64,000 nt of DNA from Gilliamella apis (GTDB lineage Bacteria; Pseudomonadota; Gammaproteobacteria; Enterobacterales; Orbaceae): assembly GCF_002142155.1 (NCBI RefSeq), contig NZ_NASD01000003.1, forward strand, positions 95,528-159,527, read 5' to 3'. A model generated the notes under the pieces. It was given only the letters and a program-made list of their open reading frames with translations, was not told the DNA's origin and ran no database searches. Made by a program: the position numbers and the translations under genes. Below, piece by piece: positions 8,529-19,190 of the stretch (its first letter is position 1; each line of letters begins with the position of its first letter).

Positions 8529-9122
8529 TTATTCAGGTTTTTGATTAAGATGCATATCTTCACCCCAGCGAGGTAAACAAGGTACATTAATATCAAACAG
8601 ATCAAGCGCTCTAGCAACACTATGGGTAATAATATCATCCACACTTTCAATGTGTTGATATAACGCAGGAACTGGCGGAAAAATAATTCCTCCCATTAAA
8701 GTCACCGCTTCCATATTTTTAATATGACCTAAATGTAATGGCGCTTCTCGCGTCATTAAAACTAATCGACGCCGCTCTTTCAATACCACATCTGCCGCTC
8801 GAGTAAGTAAATTATCTGATAAACTATTTGCTATAGCTGAAAGTGTTCGCATTGAACATGGTGCAACTAACATTCCCATGGTTTTAAATGAGCCACTCGC
8901 AATTGCAGCGCCAATATTATCGATCGCATATACAACATCTGCTAACGATTGCAATTGAGTTAATTGTGATTGCGAATGTTCATAATGACCGGTGATTTTT
9001 GCCGCTTTTGATACCACTAAATGAGTTTGAATATCCATTGGTTTTAATAGTTCTAAAGCTTTAATTCCATAAGCAAAGCCTGTAGCACCACTTATGCCAA
9101 TTACTATCCTTTTCGCAGCCAT
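8529..9122 (-). CDS. ubiX: Flavin prenyltransferase UbiX
   Basis: 197 residues. Attaches dimethylallyl phosphate to reduced FMN to make prenylated FMN, the cofactor of UbiD decarboxylase in ubiquinone synthesis. It shows the flavin-binding [10 protein letters not shown] at the N-terminus, SGSFKTMGM, the [15 protein letters not shown] motif with catalytic Glu/Arg residues, and the C-terminal LPRWG typical of UbiX/Pad1 proteins. Length is usual for the family. Forms a two-gene unit with yhbP downstream. No ubiD is in the window; ubiG is at 59.8 kb. Confidence 0.92.
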   Translation of the reverse strand: MAAKRIVIGISGATGFAYGIKALELLKPMDIQTHLVVSKAAKITGHYEHSQSQLTQLQSLADVVYAIDNIGAAIASGSFKTMGMLVAPCSMRTLSAIANSLSDNLLTRAADVVLKERRRLVLMTREAPLHLGHIKNMEAVTLMGGIIFPPVPALYQHIESVDDIITHSVARALDLFDINVPCLPRWGEDMHLNQKPE

Positions 9123-9249
9123 ATTTATTCCTGTTATTTAATTGAATCTAAACGCTTGTTGATTAGTGTAGCTTAAAATAACATAGTCTAGATAACAATA
9201 TTATAAATCGATGGGATGGTTAAAATATCTTTTCAGATAGAGAGAAGTG

Positions 9250-9279
9250 AATACCGCTAACCAAAATGTTAGCGGTATT
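9250..9279 (-). terminator. Intrinsic terminator after epimerase-like gene
   Basis: 12-bp perfect stem AATACCGCTAAC/GTTAGCGGTATT with a 6-nt loop, 10 bp past the stop of the gene at 9290. Confidence 0.75.
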
Positions 9280-9289
9280 TATGAATGAC

Positions 9290-10498
9290 TTACTCTTTTG
9301 CCATAGGTTCTTCAACAACTTTGGTTTTTTGACTTCCTTGGATGGCTTTTATTTTAGCATCATAGTTTGCTACGTCTTCTTTGTTTGACAATAGGCTATA
9401 AGTTAAAACAAATTCTGTGCTTTTTCCGGCTTCTAATTTACGTACGCGTTTTTGTTCACGTTCAATTGTAACTGGATAAGCAAAACTTGTTCCTGGTTCA
9501 ATACCAGTCACATAACCTTGTTTAACTGTATCAGTATTTTTCCATAGTGTTAGCACAGGTAATTGTTGAGTATTAAAAGCAATCCCAACCCCTTTATCAC
9601 TTGCATTGTTGGTCAACATAACTTGAGTTTGATTATTTGCATCTGAATAAGGGAAAATGTTATACACCATTTCATCAAAGTCTTTAGTTGGTCCTAGATA
9701 AGTTTGCCAATTTTTAAGACCAGTTGCAGCGTATTCATTGAAAGGTGAGATTTCTTTAACTGGAGCAACAAATTTAGCTCCTTCTTCTAAAATTGGCGTA
9801 CCAAAATTACTGTGATAAATAATTTGATAATCACGATCATAATCGCTCAAATTAGTTAGGATGTCATGTACGGTAAATTCTTTGCTACCAGGAACATGTT
9901 GGATAGCAACCCAAGTTTCAAAATTGCTCTTTTTGAAAGTATTTTCTTTAATTAGCCCTTTGATAGTAATCGTATAAGGAGCTTGATCTTCAACTTCAAC
10001 ATATAATTTCGATACAGGAGTATTTTGTGCACGACCATGAAGTGTATACATCATACCATCAGCTTGTACAGCGTGACCGGTCCATTCAAAGCCACAGCGA
10101 ACCATCATTTCGTTAAAGCCATCTAGCCAACCAAGACCACCACGGCTTTCTAAATTCATATATTTAGGATTAACAACCTCTTTAACTGGTGAATCCCAAC
10201 CTAAACGAATCCCATCTCCTTCAACTTTTACGATACCTAAACCACGTGTTGGACTTAAGCTAATCGTTAAGCCTTCACTTTTAACAGTTAATAGTTCAGA
10301 ACCTTCTTGTTTACCACCTTTGAGAATTAGATTTTGAACAGTAAAAGGAGGTGCATCAGGACTAACATCTTTGTTTGTAATATACCAATTGCCTTTTTGA
10401 AGGCTTTTTTCATCATCAGTGACTAAAAAATCTTTTGCACTGGCGGAATATGAAACTAAGCCGAGTAAAATAGCTAATGATGTATGTTTAATTTTCAT
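9290..10498 (-). CDS. Periplasmic DUF4432 (aldose-1-epimerase-like) protein
   Basis: 402 residues with a clear Sec signal peptide (LAILLGLVSYSASA, cleavage before KDF). The mature part resembles DUF4432 proteins of the galactose-mutarotase superfamily: SPTRGLGI, GLGWLDGFNEMMVRCG, HGRAQNTPV, IYHSNFGTP, and GIEPGTSFAYP. Family members are thought to bind or isomerise sugars, but this substrate is unknown. Monocistronic, with its own terminator and a ~95-bp upstream gap to tdk. Confidence 0.75.
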   Translation of the reverse strand: MKIKHTSLAILLGLVSYSASAKDFLVTDDEKSLQKGNWYITNKDVSPDAPPFTVQNLILKGGKQEGSELLTVKSEGLTISLSPTRGLGIVKVEGDGIRLGWDSPVKEVVNPKYMNLESRGGLGWLDGFNEMMVRCGFEWTGHAVQADGMMYTLHGRAQNTPVSKLYVEVEDQAPYTITIKGLIKENTFKKSNFETWVAIQHVPGSKEFTVHDILTNLSDYDRDYQIIYHSNFGTPILEEGAKFVAPVKEISPFNEYAATGLKNWQTYLGPTKDFDEMVYNIFPYSDANNQTQVMLTNNASDKGVGIAFNTQQLPVLTLWKNTDTVKQGYVTGIEPGTSFAYPVTIEREQKRVRKLEAGKSTEFVLTYSLLSNKEDVANYDAKIKAIQGSQKTKVVEEPMAKE

Positions 10499-10593
10499 GA
10501 GATTAATTCCTTATAATAATTTATATTTTTGCACATCATAATATGAGTATTATTTTCCGATAGTATAATATCTATAAAAATGCACAAGTAAAT

Positions 10594-11172
10594 TTAATGA
10601 TTTGGTCTTACTTGTCCTGCTTTCCAGTGTTTTCGACAAACAGAATGATACTCACTGTCACCAAGATGTATAGAATTTCCAAATTTGACTATTTGCCCAT
10701 TTTCACCTTCTAAAAGGATCATGGTAGCTTTTTTGCCACACCAACAAACAGTTTTAAGTTCCCTATAATTGTCAGCAATTTCTAATAAGGTTTTCGAACC
10801 TTCAAATAAATGCCCCATATAGTCTGTTTTTAATCCAAAAAACATCATAGGAACACCATATTCATCACAAACATCAGATAATTTCCAGATGGTATTAGAT
10901 GATAAAAACTGACTTTCATCAATTAAAATACATGCGTAATTATTTTGTTTGATATGCTCAATTATGCCATCCACTGTGTTATCGTCAAGTTGTAATGCTT
11001 TTTTACGTAAGCCAAGTCGAGATACGATCTCAACAGCAGAATCTCGAGTATCGACCGAAGATTTAAGCAATAGTGTTTGCATATTATTACTTAAGTAATT
11101 ATGGTCGATTTGCAGTAATTCGGTAGATTTTCCAGCGTTCATTACGCCATAAATATAATAAATTTTTGACAA
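10594..11172 (-). CDS. tdk: Thymidine kinase
   Basis: 192 residues. Phosphorylates thymidine (and deoxyuridine) with ATP in pyrimidine salvage. Walker A GVMNAGKST at 9-17, the DESQF motif at 85-89 holding the catalytic carboxylate, the lasso-domain start YRELKTVCWCGKKAT, and a second metal-ligand motif VCRKHW near the C-terminus (zinc site). The start is TTG at 11170-11172, chosen because the next in-frame ATG would delete the P-loop. Confidence 0.95.
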   Translation of the reverse strand: MSKIYYIYGVMNAGKSTELLQIDHNYLSNNMQTLLLKSSVDTRDSAVEIVSRLGLRKKALQLDDNTVDGIIEHIKQNNYACILIDESQFLSSNTIWKLSDVCDEYGVPMMFFGLKTDYMGHLFEGSKTLLEIADNYRELKTVCWCGKKATMILLEGENGQIVKFGNSIHLGDSEYHSVCRKHWKAGQVRPNH

Positions 11173-11218
11173 AATCAGCGTCTCAAAAAGTTAAATATTT
11201 ATTTCCTATATTAGGAAA

Positions 11219-11247
11219 TAAAAGGTAAGTTATTCTACTTACCTTTT
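11219..11247 (-). terminator. Intrinsic terminator after gpmA
   Basis: Stem AAAAGGTAAGT/ACTTACCTTTT with a 6-nt loop lies just after the gpmA stop. It is U-rich on both strands. Confidence 0.7.
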
Positions 11248-11260
11248 TGATTGATTAATA

Positions 11261-12013
11261 CTATTTTGCTTTACCTTGGTTAGCTACCGCTGCTTGTTTA
11301 GCGGCGATTTCATCAGCATTACCTAAGTAATAGTGTTTAACAACTTTCATGTTGTCATCGAATTCATAAACTAATGGTACACCAGTTGGGATGTTTAGAT
11401 CGATAATATCATCATCACTGATGTTATCTAAATGTTTAACTAGCGCACGAAGTGAGTTACCGTGAGCTGCGATAATTACACGTTCACCTTTAGCAACACG
11501 TGGAGCAATAGTTGATTCCCAATAAGGAAGTACACGTTTAATCGTTAAAGCTAAGCTTTCAGTTAAAGGTAATTCTGATTCAGGTAATTTGCTATAACGT
11601 GAATCATGACCAGGGAAACGCTCATCTGATTTTTCAAGTGCTGGAGGAGTAATTGCAAAACCACGACGCCATAATTTAACTTGCTCATCACCATATTTAG
11701 CAGCAGTTTCAGCTTTATTTAGACCTTGTAGCGCACCATAATGACGTTCATTTAATTTCCAGCTTTTTTCAACCGGTAACCATGCTTGATCAACTGCATC
11801 TAAAACGTGCCATAATGTGTGAATTGCACGTTTTAAAACAGAAGTATATGCATAATCAAATTCGAAACCTTCTTGTTTTAGCAATTGACCTGCTTCTGCA
11901 GCTTCTTTATTACCTTTGTCAGATAAATCAACATCAGTCCAACCACAAAAACGGTTTTCTTGATTCCACACGCTTTCTCCGTGACGAATAAGAACTAATT
12001 TTTTTACTGCCAT
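11261..12013 (-). CDS. gpmA: 2,3-bisphosphoglycerate-dependent phosphoglycerate mutase
   Basis: 250 residues, the usual size of bacterial dPGM. Interconverts 3- and 2-phosphoglycerate in glycolysis through a phosphohistidine. LIRHGES (His11 phosphorylated), [10 protein letters not shown], the [11 protein letters not shown] loop and the second catalytic histidine in [10 protein letters not shown] are intact. Single gene with a strong terminator. Confidence 0.97.
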   Translation of the reverse strand: MAVKKLVLIRHGESVWNQENRFCGWTDVDLSDKGNKEAAEAGQLLKQEGFEFDYAYTSVLKRAIHTLWHVLDAVDQAWLPVEKSWKLNERHYGALQGLNKAETAAKYGDEQVKLWRRGFAITPPALEKSDERFPGHDSRYSKLPESELPLTESLALTIKRVLPYWESTIAPRVAKGERVIIAAHGNSLRALVKHLDNISDDDIIDLNIPTGVPLVYEFDDNMKVVKHYYLGNADEIAAKQAAVANQGKAK

Positions 12014-12142
12014 GAATATAACTCCTTAGTTACGTAAAATAAAATGGTTAAATCAATTTGGTTTGCACTAAAACACATGATTAATTAGTGTGTTATTACT
12101 TATTAATTGGTTATAAGCCTCTATATCACTTTAAAATACTGA

Positions 12143-13204
12143 TTAATTTGTTGATAAGTATTTTAATGGATCGACTGATTGTGCTTTATAACGAATTTCA
12201 AAATGTAATCTTACTGATGAAGTTCCTGTTGCTCCCATCGTTGCAATTTGTTCACCAGCACGAACATTTTGTTGTTCTTTAACTAAAATAGTTTGGTTAT
12301 GTGCATACGCGGTTAAATAGTCATCGTTATGTTTTATAATAATTAAATTACCATAGCCCGGTAAGGCATTCCCTGAATAAACCACTCGACCGTTAGCAGC
12401 GGCAACGACTTTGGTACCTAAAGTACCTGAAATATCAATCCCTTTGCTAGCATTAGAAAATTTTTCAATGATTTTACCTTGTGCAGGCCATTGCCATACA
12501 ATATTAGCTACGTTAGATGTGGTTGGTAACTTGGTTGGCTCTGTGGCTGTGGTATCAACAGGTTCAGTTACCGTTTCGGTAGTTTGAATCGTATTGGTTG
12601 GTTTATCTTTACCCGAGGTTGTGGTTGTAGTTGTTGTAACTGTGGTTACAACTGGTTTAGTTTTGGTAGTGGTATTAGTCGCTGAACCATAATTACCAGC
12701 TGCAACAACTTGCGCTGTAGAAGTGGTTTTTTTAGTTTCAACCACCGTTGTACCACCACTGACATCTAACACTTGACCAACATTTACCGCGAATGGTTCT
12801 TTAATGTTATTTTTAGCAGCCAAGGCACGATAATCATTACCCGTTACCCACGCAATATAAAAAAGTGTATCACCTCGTTTAACAGTATAGGTATCGCCTT
12901 GATAACCACCTTTAGGAATATCATTGTAGTTACGATTATAAACAATGCGCTCATTAGAGGTAACCACACTTTGACTATCTCTATTGCTATTGGATGTTAC
13001 TGTCGAGTGAGATGCTGGTGTTGATGATGAATAAATTTGTGACGAAGAACGTGAACCAGTAGAAATATTTGTCGGTGGTTTTGAATATACCGACGAGCTA
13101 GAACGACTGGAAGAGTTAGAAATATCTTCAATTTCAGCTGGATTAGTTTGTGTACATGCGGAGATCATCAAACTTAAACAACTTAATGTGAGAATTTTTT
13201 TCAC
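12143..13204 (-). CDS. nlpD: Murein hydrolase activator NlpD
   Basis: Outer-membrane lipoprotein that activates an amidase during cell separation. I place the start at GTG 13204, preceded by AAAGGTG at good spacing; an ATG five codons upstream (13219) is the alternative. Lipobox MISAC puts the lipidated cysteine at residue 17. A Ser/Thr-rich linker follows, then a LysM domain (YTVKRGDTLFYIAW ... VGQVLDV), a long Thr-rich linker and a C-terminal M23/LytM domain. The LytM domain is degenerate (GIDISG in place of the HxxxD zinc site), as expected for an activator rather than an enzyme. rpoS, its usual neighbour, is not adjacent. Confidence 0.9.
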   Translation of the reverse strand: MKKILTLSCLSLMISACTQTNPAEIEDISNSSSRSSSSVYSKPPTNISTGSRSSSQIYSSSTPASHSTVTSNSNRDSQSVVTSNERIVYNRNYNDIPKGGYQGDTYTVKRGDTLFYIAWVTGNDYRALAAKNNIKEPFAVNVGQVLDVSGGTTVVETKKTTSTAQVVAAGNYGSATNTTTKTKPVVTTVTTTTTTTSGKDKPTNTIQTTETVTEPVDTTATEPTKLPTTSNVANIVWQWPAQGKIIEKFSNASKGIDISGTLGTKVVAAANGRVVYSGNALPGYGNLIIIKHNDDYLTAYAHNQTILVKEQQNVRAGEQIATMGATGTSSVRLHFEIRYKAQSVDPLKYLSTN

Positions 13205-13219
13205 AATAACACCTTTCAT

Positions 13220-13577
13220 TAATTTATATTATTTTGTTATGCACATTTTATCGTTTTTACAACAAAAAGCTATTATATTAATTACTTGTAAAGTAAATCA
13301 ATAAAATCACTGGCAAAAATGTACAATTCTTGAGTAAAAGCTATAAATTCATCTCATTTGATGGCTAATTATTCGCAGTATTTCCAAATAACTATCGTAT
13401 TCTAACTAACCGATTATACGACCGAATAAATATCATTAGCACAAAAAAGCATTTCAGCCATATTTTTGGCCGATAATGATTAATACTAATTTCATGATAA
13501 TGAGTATATACAATAAAACAAGGTTTGGTATAGTATATTTAATGCCTTACTACAAAATTTACAGTGATCAAAATAGA
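13220..13577. other. Divergent intergenic region nlpD / rsmI
   Basis: 358 bp, AT-rich, between divergently transcribed genes. It should hold both promoters. I see no clear gene, repeat or operator. Confidence 0.4.
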
Positions 13578-14405
13578 ATGACTTTATATATTGTTGCAAC
13601 ACCCATTGGCAATTTAGATGATATTACCCTAAGAGCCATTAATACACTCAAAAGTGTTGATCTTATTGCGGCTGAAGATACTAGACACAGTGGACTACTA
13701 TTACAACATTTAGGTATTAAAGCTAAACTTTTTGCTTTACACGATCACAATGAACAAGAAAAAGCACACGTTTTGATCGAAAAATTAAAATCCGGGTTAT
13801 CAATTGCATTAATATCAGATGCAGGAACACCGCTGATAAATGATCCTGGTTATCACTTAGTCAAAGCCTGTCGAGAAAATAATATTAATGTCGTTCCCAT
13901 CCCTGGTGCATGTGCGGCTATAGCCGCATTATCAGTAGCTGGATTACCTTCAGACAAATTCTGTTATGAGGGCTTTTTACCGGCAAAAACCAAAGCACGC
14001 CAAGATTATTTGTCTACTTTATGCGAAGAGAGTCGAACAATGATTTTTTATGAATCTACCCATCGACTTTTAGATACCTTAAAAGATATGCAGACGGTTT
14101 GGGGTAGCGATAAACATATTGTTCTGGCCAAAGAACTCACTAAAACATGGGAAACCATTGTCAGCTATCCGGTAAATGAGTTAATTCGCTGGTTACAAGA
14201 AGATAGTACTCGTCAAAAAGGCGAATTTGTTCTAATCGTTGAAGGACATAGCAAAACTGATAATGCTATTGATGTCAAAGTCATGACTACCTTAAAATTA
14301 TTAGTTAAAGAGTTACCATTAAAAAAAGCAGCAGCAATTACTGCAGAGATGTATGGACTGAAGAAAAACCAATTGTATCAAATCGGCTTATCATTGGAAA
14401 ATTAG
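13578..14405 (+). CDS. rsmI: 16S rRNA 2'-O-ribose C1402 methyltransferase
   Basis: 275 residues. Methylates the 2'-OH of C1402 in the decoding centre of 16S rRNA. The N-terminal [36 protein letters not shown] and [13 protein letters not shown] motifs define the tetrapyrrole-methylase fold of RsmI, and [10 protein letters not shown] lies near the C-terminal domain. A longer frame begins at 13476, but the extra 34 residues are low-complexity and not family-like, so I start at ATG 13578. Confidence 0.93.
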   Translation: MTLYIVATPIGNLDDITLRAINTLKSVDLIAAEDTRHSGLLLQHLGIKAKLFALHDHNEQEKAHVLIEKLKSGLSIALISDAGTPLINDPGYHLVKACRENNINVVPIPGACAAIAALSVAGLPSDKFCYEGFLPAKTKARQDYLSTLCEESRTMIFYESTHRLLDTLKDMQTVWGSDKHIVLAKELTKTWETIVSYPVNELIRWLQEDSTRQKGEFVLIVEGHSKTDNAIDVKVMTTLKLLVKELPLKKAAAITAEMYGLKKNQLYQIGLSLEN

Positions 14406-14585
14406 ACAAACAGTTAATTAATAGTTAATTATAAAGATAAGAATAGCAAATTTTCAGTTCCAAAACTTAACACGCTAGTTTTGTTGAATATTTTAGAACA
14501 GTATCAACATTAGCATAATTAGCCTAATTTAGTATATAATTGCCCCCTATTTTTAAGATTTTTATAACACAAGGTAATAAACAGT

Positions 14586-15677
14586 ATGGGATTTAAATGT
14601 GGTATTGTCGGACTACCAAATGTAGGCAAATCAACGCTTTTTAATGCACTAACCAAAGCTGGAATAGAGGCTGCTAACTTTCCGTTTTGTACGATTGAAC
14701 CAAACACAGGTGTAGTGCCAATGCCTGATCCGCGTTTAGATCAATTGGCGGAAATAGTTAAACCACAACGCACCTTACCAACCACAATGGAATTTGTTGA
14801 TATTGCGGGGCTAGTTAAAGGTGCATCTAAAGGTGAAGGACTAGGTAATCAATTTTTAGCCAATATTCGTGAAACAGAAGCGATTGGTCACGTTGTTCGT
14901 TGTTTTGAAAATGAAAATATTGTGCACGTTGCAGGTAAAATCGATCCGGCGGAAGATATTGAAATCATTAATACTGAACTTGCGTTAGCTGATCTTGAGG
15001 CTTGTGAAAGAGCCATTACCCGTTTACAAAAACGTGCTAAAGGTGGCGATAAAGACGCCAAGTACGAACTGGAAATCTTAGATAAGTGTTTACCTCATCT
15101 TGAACAAGGTAAAAAACTATTACTACTCGATTTTAGTAAAGAAGAGTTAGATGCAATTAAATATCTAAGCTTTTTAACCCTAAAACCAACAATGTATATT
15201 GCTAATGTTAATGAAGATGGTTTTGAAAACAATCCATATTTAGAAAAAGTCAAAGCCATTGCTGAGCAAGAAAAAGCTGTCGTTGTACCTGTCTGTGCCG
15301 CAATTGAAGCTGAACTTGCGGAACTCGATGACGCTGATCGCGATGAATTTATGCAAGACCTTGGTTTAACTGAACCTGGCCTAAATAGAGTAATTCGTGC
15401 CGGTTATAGTTTACTTAATCTGCAAACTTATTTTACTGCTGGTGTTAAAGAAGTTCGGGCATGGACAATTTCTGTTGGAGATACTGCGCCGCAAGCTGCC
15501 GGTAAAATTCATACCGATTTTGAAAAAGGCTTTATTCGAGCACAAACCATTGCTTTTGATGACTTCATTAAATATGGTGGTGAACAAGGTGCTAAAGAAG
15601 CAGGTAAAATGCGCTCTGAAGGGAAAGATTATATCGTGCAAGATGGCGATATTATGAATTTCTTATTTAATGTTTAA
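14586..15677 (+). CDS. ychF: Redox-regulated ATPase YchF
   Basis: 363 residues, the standard length. Obg-related P-loop protein (OLA1 family) that prefers ATP, binds ribosomes and affects stress responses. [15 protein letters not shown] is the P-loop, [20 protein letters not shown] the switch II region, and NVNEDG replaces the NKxD GTP-specificity motif. The C-terminal TGS domain includes [11 protein letters not shown]. Often next to pth in relatives, which is not seen here. Confidence 0.96.
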   Translation: MGFKCGIVGLPNVGKSTLFNALTKAGIEAANFPFCTIEPNTGVVPMPDPRLDQLAEIVKPQRTLPTTMEFVDIAGLVKGASKGEGLGNQFLANIRETEAIGHVVRCFENENIVHVAGKIDPAEDIEIINTELALADLEACERAITRLQKRAKGGDKDAKYELEILDKCLPHLEQGKKLLLLDFSKEELDAIKYLSFLTLKPTMYIANVNEDGFENNPYLEKVKAIAEQEKAVVVPVCAAIEAELAELDDADRDEFMQDLGLTEPGLNRVIRAGYSLLNLQTYFTAGVKEVRAWTISVGDTAPQAAGKIHTDFEKGFIRAQTIAFDDFIKYGGEQGAKEAGKMRSEGKDYIVQDGDIMNFLFNV

Positions 15678-15684
15678 TCTTTGT

Positions 15685-15707
15685 TGATGCCGTATATTGC
15701 GGCATCA
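15685..15707 (+). terminator. Weak hairpin after ychF
   Basis: GATGCCG/CGGCATC stem just beyond the stop, followed by a modest T-rich run. Confidence 0.4.
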
Positions 15708-15799
15708 TTATCATATATTTATATAACTCAATAGATTATCTGCTCTCAATTAACTACTTGTCTAACACCACGGAAAATCGATTACAAGGAGCTTCATTT

Positions 15800-17023
15800 A
15801 TGTTATTAACCTTTGAACAAGCCCAAAAAAATATACTTGAAGCAACAAATAATCATAAACCGACTGGAGAAAAAGTAGCATTATTTGATGCCTTAGATCG
15901 AATCACTGCTGAACCGGTTATTTCTCCAATTAATGTACCTAGCTTTAATAATTCGGCGATGGATGGTTATGCGCTAAGATTATCTGATATCAATCAATCG
16001 AAGTTATTACCGTTAGCAGGAGTAATTTATGCAGGTGACGATATTTCATCACTAAATTGGCCTAAAGGTAGTTGCTTACGAATTATGACTGGTGCACCGG
16101 TTCCTAACGAAGCTAGTGCTGTTGTGATGCAAGAAGAGACAGAACAAACTGAATCAGGAATTAAATTTTTACAGCAAATAAAACCAGCTAGTAATATTCG
16201 TTATATAGGTGAAGATGCTAGACAAGGTGCAGTTATTGTCGAAAAAGGCACTCGGTTAACTATTCCGACTTTATCAAGTTTAGCAACACTTGGGATTGCA
16301 GAGTTAACTGTCTATCAAAAGTTAAAAGTTGCAATATTTTCCACCGGTAATGAATTAACTGAAATTGGTAGCCGATTAGCAAATAATAGTGCTATTTATG
16401 ATAGTAACCGATTCACCCTCAAATTATTATTGAGCAAATTAAACTGTGAAATAATTGATTTAGGGATAATTGTCGATGATCCGAGCAAAATTAAGCAAAC
16501 ACTCGAAATCGCATCTAAACAGGCTGATTTAGTGATTAGTAGTGGTGGTGTTTCAGTCGGGGATGCTGATTATACTAAAATGGCACTAGAAGAACTGGGT
16601 AAAGTTAACTTCTGGAAAATTGCCATAAAACCTGGAAAACCGTTTGCCTTTGGCAATATAGGTAATGCGTTATTTTGCGGATTACCGGGTAATCCAGTTT
16701 CATCTCTTGTCACTTTTTATCAATTAGTTCAACCATTAATTTTAGCCCTTTCTGGACAAAATTTAACCGAAGCTGAGTTATCATTTAAAGTAAAAACAGC
16801 AGCAAATCTGAAAAAAAGTATCGGTAGATTAGATTTTCAACGTGGTGTATTGCAAATTTCAACTAATGGTGAGTTGGAGGTTGTTTCAACTGGGCAACAA
16901 GGCTCCCATCTCACACAATCGTTTAATCATGCTAACTGCTTTATCTTGCTTGAAAAAGATAGAGGCAATGTAACTAAAGGTGAATGGGTAACTGTTGAAC
17001 CGTTTAATACACTATTAAAATAG
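15800..17023 (+). CDS. moeA: Molybdopterin molybdenumtransferase MoeA
   Basis: 407 residues from ATG 15800, which has an excellent AAGGAG site; the frame extends to a TTG at 15758 but without family similarity. Inserts molybdate into adenylylated molybdopterin. Motifs: PSFNNSAMDGYALR, RIMTGAPVPNEA, ISSGGVSVGDADYTK (MoCF domain), and FCGLPGNPVSSLV. No moeB is adjacent. Converges with the downstream gene, the 3' ends overlapping by 9 bp. Confidence 0.95.
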   Translation: MLLTFEQAQKNILEATNNHKPTGEKVALFDALDRITAEPVISPINVPSFNNSAMDGYALRLSDINQSKLLPLAGVIYAGDDISSLNWPKGSCLRIMTGAPVPNEASAVVMQEETEQTESGIKFLQQIKPASNIRYIGEDARQGAVIVEKGTRLTIPTLSSLATLGIAELTVYQKLKVAIFSTGNELTEIGSRLANNSAIYDSNRFTLKLLLSKLNCEIIDLGIIVDDPSKIKQTLEIASKQADLVISSGGVSVGDADYTKMALEELGKVNFWKIAIKPGKPFAFGNIGNALFCGLPGNPVSSLVTFYQLVQPLILALSGQNLTEAELSFKVKTAANLKKSIGRLDFQRGVLQISTNGELEVVSTGQQGSHLTQSFNHANCFILLEKDRGNVTKGEWVTVEPFNTLLK

Positions 17024-17443
17024 TGCAACCAATACCGCCCCAGCAGCTATCATGGCAACGCCTATAGCCGAAAGAAATGAAATTTTTTCGCCAAATATAA
17101 TAGTTGCAAAAATTACCGCAAAAACGACACTAAGTTTATCAATTGGGGCGACTTGTGATACTTTACCTTCTTTTATTGCCATAAAGTAAAATAGCCACGA
17201 TAATGCGCCAGCTACGCCACTCAATGCAATAATAAGTAATGCTTTTTTATCATTAAAAAAAGTATTAATTAAATTCAGTTTTCCTTGAACAACAACTACA
17301 CCAACTAGAAAAATAGCCATAACTATAGCTCTAATTGCTGTCGCAGTATTAGCATCAAGATGTTGTAAACCAATTTTACCGAGGATTGCCACACAAGCTG
17401 CAGTAATCGCCGATAATAATGCATAAATAAGCCAAGCACTCAT
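17015..17443 (-). CDS. Single-domain EamA-family membrane protein
   Basis: 142 residues, with about five hydrophobic helices covering almost the entire chain and one EamA (drug/metabolite transporter) domain. Typical DMT exporters are ~300 residues with two EamA repeats, so this is a half-size form that would need to dimerise. The substrate cannot be predicted. Its start lies 5 bp after the small lipoprotein gene stop, so the two are probably co-transcribed. Confidence 0.75.
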   Translation of the reverse strand: MSAWLIYALLSAITAACVAILGKIGLQHLDANTATAIRAIVMAIFLVGVVVVQGKLNLINTFFNDKKALLIIALSGVAGALSWLFYFMAIKEGKVSQVAPIDKLSVVFAVIFATIIFGEKISFLSAIGVAMIAAGAVLVALF

Positions 17444-17448
17444 ATAAG

Positions 17449-17658
17449 TTAATACCTATCAATTTGAAATAAATATTGTTGATTATTAGAATTTTTTTGA
17501 CATTGCTCTGATTTATTCATTACTCCACGGCAATCTTCAAGAACGCCATGAGCTTTTGACCAATGATATTGTTTACCTTCATCATTTTTACCGCCACAAG
17601 CAGTTAAAGCTAAACTAAACGTTAGACAAGTTAATGCAATAATTACTGATTTCATCAT
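17449..17658 (-). CDS. Small hypothetical lipoprotein
   Basis: 69 residues. Signal peptide with lipobox LTAC (Cys near residue 21), followed by a short hydrophilic chain with two further cysteines (DCRGVMNKSEQC) that could form a disulfide. Not recognised. A start at the second Met is equally possible. Upstream partner of the EamA gene. Confidence 0.55.
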   Translation of the reverse strand: MMKSVIIALTCLTFSLALTACGGKNDEGKQYHWSKAHGVLEDCRGVMNKSEQCQKNSNNQQYLFQIDRY

Positions 17659-17704
17659 ATTTCCCTCGCAAATATCAAAATGTGGTTTAAATTATTATTG
17701 TTAA

Positions 17705-18703
17705 TTATTTTAGTTCATTATTAAGCTGATTGATAGCTAAGCTATCACCTATTTTTAATATATGAAAAGATCTATCTCCCTTTAATGAGTTTAATAATGT
17801 TGGTGGCTCATCTAATGGTTCATCTGCCAATTCAAAAGCTCCCCAATGGATCGCAATGGCTGACTGACAATTTAATTCATCATAAAGTTTTACAGCTTGT
17901 TGTGGATCTATATGCTGCGATTGCATAAACCAACGTGGTGCATAAGCACCAATTGGTATCAAAGCAAGATCTATCTGCTTAAATTTATCAGCAATTTTCT
18001 TTAAACTTGCGCAATAACCGGTATCCCCCATAAAGTAGACCGTTTTAGTTGATAATGGTTTATCAATATCTGTCTGCATAACCCATCCACACCATAATGC
18101 TTTATTCACATCAAACGCTCCCCGATTACTCCAATGCTTTGCCGGTGTAGAGGTAAAGGTAATTCCATTAACATTAGTTGACTGCCACCAATCTAACTCA
18201 ATAACTTGCTTGGCCCCCCATTTTAATAATTTACTTTTAAGTCCTAAGGGAACCAGAATAGTAAGTTGCGGATACCGCATGATAAGTTGGCGAATACTAT
18301 TAAAATCAAGATGATCATAATGGCTATGAGAGATTACCACTACATTAATTGGAGGTAATTTATCAATGGTAATTGCTGGTTTTGTTCGTCGTTTTGGCCC
18401 AATAAATTGCACCGGCGAAACCCGGTTAGAAAACACTGGATCGGTTAATATCCATTGTTCATCAAGCTTTATCAGGGTAGTAGAATGTCCGATCCACCAA
18501 ACTCTATCACCGCTTAAGCTAATATCAATTGAGCTAAGCCAATTTTGGATGAATGCTTGATATCCGCCTTTCGGCGGTAACACTTTACGTTGCAGTCGCC
18601 AACGCAAAGCATCAGTTAATTTAATTGAAAAAGGTTCAGTATTATCAAAACCTTTCTTTTTATGATGTGACTGATCACATATTATTTTGTTCGCTTTACT
18701 CAT
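17705..18703 (-). CDS. Metallo-beta-lactamase-fold hydrolase (NAPE-PLD-like)
   Basis: 332 residues, without a signal peptide. Metal motif SHSHYDHLD (the HxHxDH signature), FMGDTGYC (bridging Asp), and a distal histidine in AIHWGAFEL. WWIGHSTTLIKL and PIGAYAPRWFM are typical of the UlaG / N-acyl-phosphatidylethanolamine phospholipase D branch. A hydrolase acting on a phosphodiester or lactone is expected, but the true substrate is unknown. Next to folB by 20 bp, same strand. Confidence 0.85.
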   Translation of the reverse strand: MSKANKIICDQSHHKKKGFDNTEPFSIKLTDALRWRLQRKVLPPKGGYQAFIQNWLSSIDISLSGDRVWWIGHSTTLIKLDEQWILTDPVFSNRVSPVQFIGPKRRTKPAITIDKLPPINVVVISHSHYDHLDFNSIRQLIMRYPQLTILVPLGLKSKLLKWGAKQVIELDWWQSTNVNGITFTSTPAKHWSNRGAFDVNKALWCGWVMQTDIDKPLSTKTVYFMGDTGYCASLKKIADKFKQIDLALIPIGAYAPRWFMQSQHIDPQQAVKLYDELNCQSAIAIHWGAFELADEPLDEPPTLLNSLKGDRSFHILKIGDSLAINQLNNELK

Positions 18704-18723
18704 TAAGGGATATCTAATTGTAG

Positions 18724-19092
18724 TTATTTGGCTCTGCGTTCTATTAATACCGCAACGTTACCAGCATTAGCAATAGCATCAGGTTTTGACACTTTTATTT
18801 TTAACCATTGTACCGAGAATTTCTCAATGACTAACATTGCAACACGTTCTGCTACGGTTTCAATCAATTCAAATTTATTTTGTTCAATAAATGACGTTAT
18901 TGATTGCGACACAACAAAATAGTCTAAACAAAATTTCACATCATCACTTTGTCCAGCAGGTTGATTATCCCATGCCATTTCGAGATCAAGAACTAACTTT
19001 TGTTTAATCGTTTTTTCCCAATCATAAACACCGATTGTGGTATAAACCGTTAGTGATTCAATGAATACTCTATCTTTAATTGATAAGGTCAT
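18724..19092 (-). CDS. folB: Dihydroneopterin aldolase
   Basis: 122 residues. Cleaves dihydroneopterin to 6-hydroxymethyl-dihydropterin in folate synthesis. The GVYDWEKTIKQKLVLDLEM start block, the central EQNKFELIETVAERVA segment (active-site Glu) and the KVSKPDAI motif are intact. Transcribed divergently from rsmE with ~100 bp between. Confidence 0.93.
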   Translation of the reverse strand: MTLSIKDRVFIESLTVYTTIGVYDWEKTIKQKLVLDLEMAWDNQPAGQSDDVKFCLDYFVVSQSITSFIEQNKFELIETVAERVAMLVIEKFSVQWLKIKVSKPDAIANAGNVAVLIERRAK

Positions 19093-19190
19093 ATTCTATT
19101 CCAGATATAGATATTGTTTAAAATAGAGATTACCGAATCTTAATAAATTACGCTATAATTTATTGCAAATAATAGTAAATAATAGTTTAT

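Noticed and set aside
12773..13024. Frame opposite the Ser/Thr-rich linker of nlpD
   Set aside because: Shadow of low-complexity coding sequence.
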